Below the pieces are notes generated by a model. The model made no database searches. It saw only the letters and a list, made by a program, of their open reading frames with translations, and had not been told where the DNA came from. Source: Ceratorhiza oryzae-sativae (taxonomy: Eukaryota; Basidiomycota; Agaricomycetes; Cantharellales; Ceratobasidiaceae). Taken from it: DNA of 64,000 bases. The DNA lies in NCBI GenBank assembly GCA_030998015.1, contig JARWMV010000059.1, forward strand, positions 1 to 64,000, given 5' to 3'. Numbering within the stretch: position 1 is the first letter of the stretch; every line of letters starts with the position of its first letter. Shown piece after piece: positions 57,625 through 64,000 of the stretch. A program made the position numbers and the translations under genes.

Positions 57625-58680
57625 ATGGACGTTAACTCCAATCAGGTACCACTATCCCCTCCTCTTCCCAACCCAGTGTTCATGCTTCCTGTAGAGATTC
57701 TAAACCTCATATTTCGCCTTGCATGCAAGGACGATGCTTCGATAACGCGTTTTTTGGCCCTTGTGTCTCGTATATTTTATTCTATTTCTCTCCCGTTTAT
57801 TTACAGCAACATTGAGCTCCATAGTTCGGCACAGGCTCAAATCTTTGCTGAGCGTATTCGAAATAAACCACATTTCGCTACACTCGTTCGCCATCTCTTT
57901 GTTGCAGAAACAGCGACCATGATTGACTGCTCAGCATTCTGTCTCACACTCGAATCCATTTTGGAGCTAGTCTCACCCACACTCATATCATTAAGTTTGC
58001 TGATTTCGACCTACGACAAATGCGCGACGGCCGTATTTCAGACGGTACTAGATGCTTCGTTTCCGTGTCTTATAGACCTCACACTTTGCGGTGATCACCC
58101 CATTCCCCCTGGCTTGAATATGCCAGTCTTGCGGCGATTCCATTCTGCTGGTCTCACCAAGCGTAACCCTGCAAACTCCTTTATCCCCTTAACACGATCT
58201 TGTCCACAACTCTCATACATTCGCATCTCAATGAGCTCGCAGCATAACTTGACGAATGCTATATCCGTAGCTTGGGGCCTAGCTGGTGCCACTAAAAGCC
58301 TGGAGGGGACGGATCCAGCGCCTGCCTTGGTTTCAGCAGAAGATCTGAGCCATATTTTTTCTTGCCTCCCAAAAGGCTTGAACTTGTTGCTCATTAAACC
58401 AGCGGCTCCACCAGTGATATCGTTTCCCGGATGCGCAGCGGTCCTTTATCATCATTATCTGAAGCAGTTGGAGGACCTTGTTTCGGCATGCCCGGACAGC
58501 AAATTACGTCTACTACCAGCTTTCAAGCGGGAGATGTGGGAGGCAGAAACTTACGATGTAGAGCAAGCCAAACGTGACTGGGTTGATTCGATATATGGAG
58601 GAATGGGCGCGTGGAGTGATTGTCAAGGAAGTTCATTGAAGTATCCGAAATGGATTTCACGCAGTGATGAATGGCGTTGA
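57625..58680 (+). CDS. F-box domain protein, single exon
   Basis: The ATG at 57625 gives 351 residues; the frame is open further upstream but has no ATG there. Residues about 20-65 form the F-box (PVFMLPVEILNLIFRLACKD, FLALVSRIFYSISLPFIYSN), the part that binds Skp1 in SCF ubiquitin ligases. The rest is Leu-rich with irregular repeat-like segments (LESILELVSPTLISLSLLIS, FPCLIDLTLCGDHPIP), the usual substrate-recognition part. The C-terminus has EAETYDVEQAKRDWVDSIYG, seen in many Agaricomycete F-box paralogues. The substrate is unknown. The gene is intact, close to repeats on both sides. Confidence 0.82.
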   Translation: MDVNSNQVPLSPPLPNPVFMLPVEILNLIFRLACKDDASITRFLALVSRIFYSISLPFIYSNIELHSSAQAQIFAERIRNKPHFATLVRHLFVAETATMIDCSAFCLTLESILELVSPTLISLSLLISTYDKCATAVFQTVLDASFPCLIDLTLCGDHPIPPGLNMPVLRRFHSAGLTKRNPANSFIPLTRSCPQLSYIRISMSSQHNLTNAISVAWGLAGATKSLEGTDPAPALVSAEDLSHIFSCLPKGLNLLLIKPAAPPVISFPGCAAVLYHHYLKQLEDLVSACPDSKLRLLPAFKREMWEAETYDVEQAKRDWVDSIYGGMGAWSDCQGSSLKYPKWISRSDEWR

Positions 58681-59254
58681 TATGATGTCTGTTGAACGAA
58701 CCCGCACTCATATCGACGTAACATTGATGTTCTGCCTCTTTTCTCTCCGCCTGTACTCCGATATTCATGTCTTAACTCCATTCGTAGATACATCTCTTGT
58801 ATACATGCCGACGTTTCATCTGTACTTTCTCCGTTGTGTCGTATATGAACCAATAGACGAGTCGCCTTGAACTACAGCGACATTCTCCCCACTCTCTTGA
58901 GTGTGCTCTCACAGCGAGCTCAATCGCTTCTATCACTTCGTTAAGTACCTCTTGGAGCGTCTCTAACCCGATACGCTTCAACAATGTCGCCGATTCAATT
59001 AATTGTTGATATACAAATTCGTGTCTGTGACTCTTGAATTAGCTGTATGATTAAGTTGCTCCCCAACTCCGCGCGCCACTGATCAGTGTCTCTCCCTCTC
59101 CTGGTATGTTTGCTCCGTTTGTGTGTAACGGTACGAAGGATAACTTGATTAAAAAAATCAGTCCAACCTAACTAAGTAGTCAGGATGAGGGCGAATTGAA
59201 TGAAAAGTCTTGTACCTGAGCGCCTATGTGTTGAATGTCCTACGTCGCTCTGTG
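58681..59254. other. Intergenic region after the F-box gene
   Basis: No gene is supported. Confidence 0.4.
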
Positions 59255-59360
59255 CACCTAGTCGCGTGATCCGTGCTGAAGTGTTTACACGTAGTGGCAG
59301 GAATTTTAAGAGAGGTTTCACCTAACCACCCTGCAGCCTGCCCGCAACCTCGATTTTCAC
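59255..59360 (+). repeat. Dispersed repeat, copy without the LINE
   Basis: Collinear with the two flanks of the LINE (about 12435-12460 joined to 14601-14725); it represents a related site without the insertion. Confidence 0.6.
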
Positions 59361-59735
59361 ACCATGAGCGGCTGTGAGGTACTGATGCCATAGTGCCACA
59401 AAATCACAGCCACGCCTTAGTGATTAGGTCTCTGATACTGTTCAACACTGAAGTGGAGCTCCTTGGCGCTTCAGGAAGCGGTCGCCGGGCTCGACTATTG
59501 GTCCACATACCCGTGTGAGAATATGCGAAGTTGCTGTGTAATTTCAATTTATGTAGAACAGCTTATATACAACGATGCGGTCAAATATATGAGAAACGTC
59601 TGGAATACAAACAGCATAGCACGCCTGAGATACCTCGAAATTTAGAAGCAAATCCTTAAATTACTACATCTACGCTCATATTTTAGTCATTCCGAAGTCT
59701 ATTTGCTACATAAATTTAATCCTCTGGGCATTGGG
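59361..59735. other. Intergenic region before MITE copy 2
   Basis: A 60-codon open frame at 59463-59645 has no recognisable features; otherwise nothing is seen. Confidence 0.35.
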
Positions 59736-59879
59736 TGACTTCCTGTAAGAACTGAAACTAAAGCTGAGCTATTCTAAAGGCGGAGTGATTACAACGTGGA
59801 GTAATTAGACATTAGTAACTTATGACGTCATCCAGACTTTAGCTTAGATTAGTTTAGATTTGGCCCTTACGGGAAGTCA
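59736..59879. repeat. 144-bp MITE, copy 2
   Basis: TGACTTCCTGTAAG to CTTACGGGAAGTCA; same length and nearly the same interior as 11796-11939. Confidence 0.82.
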
Positions 59880-60391
59880 TCAATTGAACAAGGCACATCT
59901 TCTGGCTCTATAGGTATTGCAGAAATTCCAAATCCTCAGCAGTGGTCTGATGTTCTCATGCCACTAAGTGTTGAATTTACAATCATATGCGTGTATGTAT
60001 GCGCATATTTGTTTCTGTTTCATATCCCCCCTCCCTGATATCATGCGCAAGTTCACAGGAACCCCCTTTCTTCTTCCTTAGTTCTCTACCTTCATAGTTG
60101 AGCTAAGGTATTGTATTTTCTTTCTTTTCTCATGTATTCTATTCACACTGTACTCTGTAGTACAATTTGTATCTTAGGTACAGTATATACACAAGTTCTC
60201 TACCTTCATAGTTGAGCTAAGTACAATTTGTATCTTAGCCACAAATTACCTCCCCATGTGAGACTAAGTACAAAGTCCACTCTGACTACACAAATGAACA
60301 AGCATCAGCCAATCTGTGGTAGTGAAAATTTCCCAGCTGAGGACAGATAGAGGAAAACAAATACACATATATGTGGCTTGGCAATCTTGTA
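59880..60391. other. Intergenic region with a short tandem duplication
   Basis: AGTTCTCTACCTTCATAGTT followed by GAGCTAAG occurs twice (about 60080 and 60195), and GTACAATTTGTATCTTAG also twice. No gene. Confidence 0.5.
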
Positions 60392-63126
60392 CACTTGCTG
60401 ACAAAAGTCTTGCAGCATGTGATGGATTTTTCACTGAACCTGGTCTGGCCAGCAGTGGTCTGGTCTTCCAATTTCAATGTACTATTAGAGGTTGTGTAAT
60501 AGCTATATGTCTATTGCTGTACCAAGTCTCAAAGAAATCAAAACAGAGGCCAAAGAGATACAGCCAAATAAGTCATCGATTGTGCTGCAAGACTTCTGAA
60601 ATTCAAAGCACCATAAAGTCAAGCCTTGGACAATCCATGAATCTCAGCACCTAGCTGGCTGATTTTGATCAAACAAAATGTGCGCAGATAGCTATCACTA
60701 TCTTTGGTATAGATCTGCACCATTTGAGAGCAATTTTATCAGTAGATGTACATGCATATAATCGATCATATATAGGGCACATTTCCCCCTATTACAGCTT
60801 GCCTATAAACAAAAAAGGAGGCTAGAAAGTTCTCTTTGTGCTCAAACTATCAGATATGATTAGTAGATCTCAGGAGAGTGTAAATTCTAAGGTATACTAA
60901 GTGGATGTAGACCAGACCCAAATGCTGCACAATACCCCCTGGTTTCAGAAACCTGAAAGCGACAGCTGTATAGGATTCAACCAGCCTGGTAATAGATGTA
61001 GGCATGCTTCATATGTACATGCATCTTATGTATCACACTCAAGACACAGAGCCAGCCATAATTCTAGCTACAGACTGTGCATTGCTCAAATCAACAATTT
61101 TACTATCAGAAACTGTCAAAAGTTCAATGCACAGTCTGTAGCTAGAATTATGGCTGGCTCTGTGTCTTGAGTGTGATACATAAGATGCGTGTACATATGA
61201 AGCATGCCTACATCTATTACCAGGCTGGTTGAATCCTATACAGCTGTCGCTTTCAGGTTTCTGAAACCAGGGGGTATTGTGCAGCATTTGGGTCTGGTCT
61301 ACATCCACTTAGTATACCTTAGAATTTACACTCTCCTGAGATCTACTAATCATATCTGATAGTTTGAGCACAAAGAGAACTTTCTAGCCTCCTTTTTTGT
61401 TTATAGGCAAGCTGTAATAGGGGGAAATGTGCCCTATATATGATCGATTATATGCATGTACATCTACTGATAAAATTGCTCTCAAATGGTGCAGATCTAT
61501 ACCAAAGATAGTGATAGCTATCTGCATGCACTTTGTTTGATCAAAATTGGCCAGTGTTATGGATCACTAACATTTTTCTATTATTTTAGTCTGCTCTACC
61601 AACCTCAAGCGATGCCTCTGTAATTTTTCTTGAAATTAAATGAATTTGTATGTGTCTGAAATTGTACTATTTGTGTTCCATTAAATAGTACAAAATATCC
61701 TCTTTCCAACGCATATTTTATTGTGATTTTATCTTAAGAACTCAGAGAGATATAGAGGTTGCAATATTTCCTCTTATCAGGAGATATTGATTACAACATC
61801 GCACTGCTCATATCTCGGCAACCGCTTACGCTATCAAAGCAATCTTATGCTCTATTGATAGCTAATCTTTGGCAGCATCTGCTGCCCGAAGATCATCGCA
61901 ATCCACCAGATCCTTGCGTCGGAATGGCCTGAAGATCATTAGAATCTTACTGGACCATCAATCAAGATCTAATGACTCCAGTGAGTCAGGAGAGCTTCCC
62001 AAATTGATCCAGAAGCTTCTCTGACTCACCTTATGACTCACTGAGATGTAGCCTCCATTCATTACATGTATATACTATGATAATATGATCTACAAGCCAA
62101 TAGCAGGTCTCAGATGCATCAATGCCTTTGATCCACACCCTGTCTTTACTCTCATATCCTATACTGGGCTAGGGTGTACCCCAAGTATAGCAGTACTCTC
62201 TTTTGATGATTGCACTGGCATGCATGCATCTATTTGGCTCTGGAATGCCCTCCTCAGGGTATAAAAGGACCTCCTCTGAGGCCCTTCCAGACCACCCTCC
62301 TCTACTCAACCCAGACTGGTTATTGGTTTCTTTTCTCTTTCTATTTCTCTTGTCTGTGTGTGATTTCTTATATAACTAGTACTGAGGAATAAAGTACCAT
62401 ATTAGTTATATACTGTCTGAGTCATTGTATCTTATATACAGAGATATATAAGGATACAATATTGCCTGATTGAGTGTGACATTAAGTACCAGCTATTAGA
62501 GGAAATCTAAGTACCTGTAGCTGAGGAAGTACACACATTAGGCAGCCCACCATCTATCCTATAAGCTATCACTTAAGTCTAGTATTAAGATTAGTATCAG
62601 TTAGTCCAAGCGACTAGGGCTGAACTACATTTAAGATATCTAAGGGAACCTGACCATTGTAGTCTTGCTCTTTATACCTATAAATTAGTCAGTTTACACT
62701 GTGAAATATTAAGACTACCTTGAGTGTTACTTGATTGCATTGCAACTATTTTGAGCCTTCTTACTCTAGTCTAAGAAGTATTGAGTACAATTAGTGTATA
62801 CTAACATATCTACATTTTCTTAAGCTCTAGATATTTAAGTGTACCCTGACCCGTAACAGCCAGCTAGGTGCTGAGATTCATGGATTGTCCAAGGCTCGAC
62901 TTTATGGTGCTTTGAATTTCAGAAGTCTTGCAGCACAATCGACGACTTATTTGGCTGTATCTCTTTGGCCTCTGTTTCAATTTCTTTGAGACTTGGTACA
63001 GCGATAGACGTATAGCTATTACACAACCTCTAATAGTACATCGAAATCGGAAGACCAGACCACTGCTGGCCAGACCAGGTTCAGTGAAAAATCCATCACA
63101 TGCTGCAAGACTTTTGTCAGCAAGTG
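60392..63126. mobile_element. 1.43-kb palindromic transposon split by a solo LTR
   Basis: Ends CACTTGCTGACAAAAGTCTT and inverse, with TA at 60390-60391 and 63127-63128. Removing the LTR (61555-62858) and one copy of its 5-bp duplication leaves 1426 bp that is palindromic end to end about 61104.5. Mirror-image 89-residue frames (60901-61170 plus, 61039-61308 minus) follow from the symmetry. An inverted copy of the end motif (TGCTGCAAGACTTCTG, 60583-60598) closes a ~210-bp terminal block, as in the elements at 3345 and 15380. No transposase is encoded. Confidence 0.92.
61555..62858. mobile_element. Solo LTR of a retrotransposon, 1304 bp
   Basis: Begins TGTTA and ends TAACA, flanked by the 5-bp duplication GCCAG (61550-61554 and 62859-62863). 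It contains TATAAAA (62260-62266) and AATAAA (62388-62393) about 120 bp apart, in the order of an LTR promoter and poly(A) signal on the plus strand. No internal retroelement genes are present, so it is a solo LTR left by recombination. Confidence 0.9.
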
Positions 63127-63128
63127 TA

Positions 63129-64000
63129 GTTTGCGGAACCTGGCTCAACAAAATACGTTGACCATACACTCGCGTGACCATTGAATACAAATGAGTGAAG
63201 CAGACTCAAGATCTCGACGAAGCACGTAAATATGCCAAGCGAGCTGAGAGACATGAAGTTTAAACATACGGTCTCGGATGATGCAGAAGACGATTTTGAT
63301 CAAGGTTTGAATGGGTATACTGAATGAATGAGCAATCCTCCAACAAACGTTCGGGAACAGCGCTCGGCCGTTGCAAACGCCAACCAATCAGTGTAGGGAA
63401 ACATATGCGGAAGACACTCGGCCAAAAGCAAATTTGCTAGTTAGGGCAAGTTACAGCCTAGTTCTACCTAAGCCGAATTGACGCCCGGGTAGCTCAGGTT
63501 AGCACGCGCTACTGGCGTTTATTCTGCTTAGGTAGAACCAGCGCTCTGACTGGCCCCCAGTAGCGAATTGGATTTTGGCCGAGCAGAAGAATGTTAGATG
63601 TGCGGAAACGAGCAATGCTCCACATGTGACACATGAGAAGCAGCGGCTATGATGAACCACTTTGACTGATGTTACTATGAAGTCAGGCCCAATCGTAGGA
63701 GGTGTTGGCTAAGCACGTCTCGGCATTTTCGCTCAGGCCGAAGCGCATACAAGCATAGATTTGTAGATAATAACAACCAAGTCAACTTGCGTCAAACGGA
63801 AAGTACGCCTATTTGCCTTTACGCTCCCCGTACATCAATCTAGACGAGCTAGCAAATTTGGCACTGATAACTGGGGTGAAAAGGTGAGGTAGGCCAAGCG
63901 GATGCACGTTGCGTGATTATCCCCTCCGAGGGGGAGGGTGTCAAAATAGTGTTTTAGGCACCCTATAGCCTTTTAGCTGACCGCAACTCGTGAAAATCGC
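63129..64000. other. Intergenic region at right edge; small imperfect inverted repeat
   Basis: No gene is supported. About 63415-63590 folds imperfectly: CTCGGCCAAAA pairs with TTTTGGCCGAG and TTCTACCTAAGC with GCTTAGGTAGAA. AGCAAATTTGCTAG near 63428 also has an inverse near 63850. Confidence 0.45.

Noticed and set aside
60901..61308. Identical 89-residue frames on both strands
   Set aside because: Same cause: mirror-image arms of the palindromic element.
63480..63560. Possible tRNA (GGGTAGCTCAGGTTAG resembles a D-arm/box A)
   Set aside because: No matching T-arm (GGTTCRANYCC) or acceptor stem at the right distance; the pairing is explained by a small inverted repeat.

Overview
The window is eukaryotic DNA from a filamentous basidiomycete. 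Genes are split by 45-70 bp GT-AG introns, one donor looks like GC, and the genes are those expected of an Agaricomycete: DUF4246, a two-module membrane protein, and an F-box protein of the type amplified in Rhizoctonia/Ceratobasidium. Gene content and the dense, layered transposons fit Rhizoctonia solani or a close relative. That assignment is inference; no rRNA or other marker gene is present.

Left part (1-22.5 kb): a DUF4246 gene runs off the left edge. Beside it lies a dead paralogue cut by a Tc1-type DD34E transposon and by a TA-flanked foldback element. Then come a 12-exon MFS sugar transporter, an unrecognised 347-residue gene, a 5'-truncated LINE with a clear 15-bp target duplication, a 1.4-kb near-perfect palindromic transposon, a membrane protein with two related extracellular modules, and a decayed helical-domain gene.

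Core genes (22.5-26.9 kb): mitofusin Fzo1 (with one apparent frameshift) and gluconokinase.

Duplicated block (27-48.9 kb): this is the most unusual part. One five-exon gene family is present as four intact copies (580-611 aa; A and B on +, C and D on -) and two relics, in the order A(+) a2(+) B(+) e(-) C(-) D(-). A pairs with C, B with D, and a2 with e. Proteins combine a conserved N-terminal region, two hydrophobic segments, a Lys/Arg cluster and a C-terminal W-E-T-V-V motif. I recognise no known family. All six copies carry an exactly 33-nt hairpin downstream of the coding region. A gluconokinase pseudogene upstream of B shows that an ancestral [gluconokinase + family gene] unit was tandemly duplicated before the inversions.

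Right part (49-64 kb): RPAP1 (RNA polymerase II assembly factor, with four apparent frameshifts at or next to G/C runs), a 698-bp foldback, an F-box gene, a MITE, and a second 1.43-kb palindromic element split by a 1304-bp solo LTR with a 5-bp target duplication.

The mobile elements share one design. In three TA-inserted families, including the one encoding a transposase, each end is a ~210-bp block that is itself bounded by inverted copies of the terminal motif. This and the six-copy gene family are the two observations most worth following.
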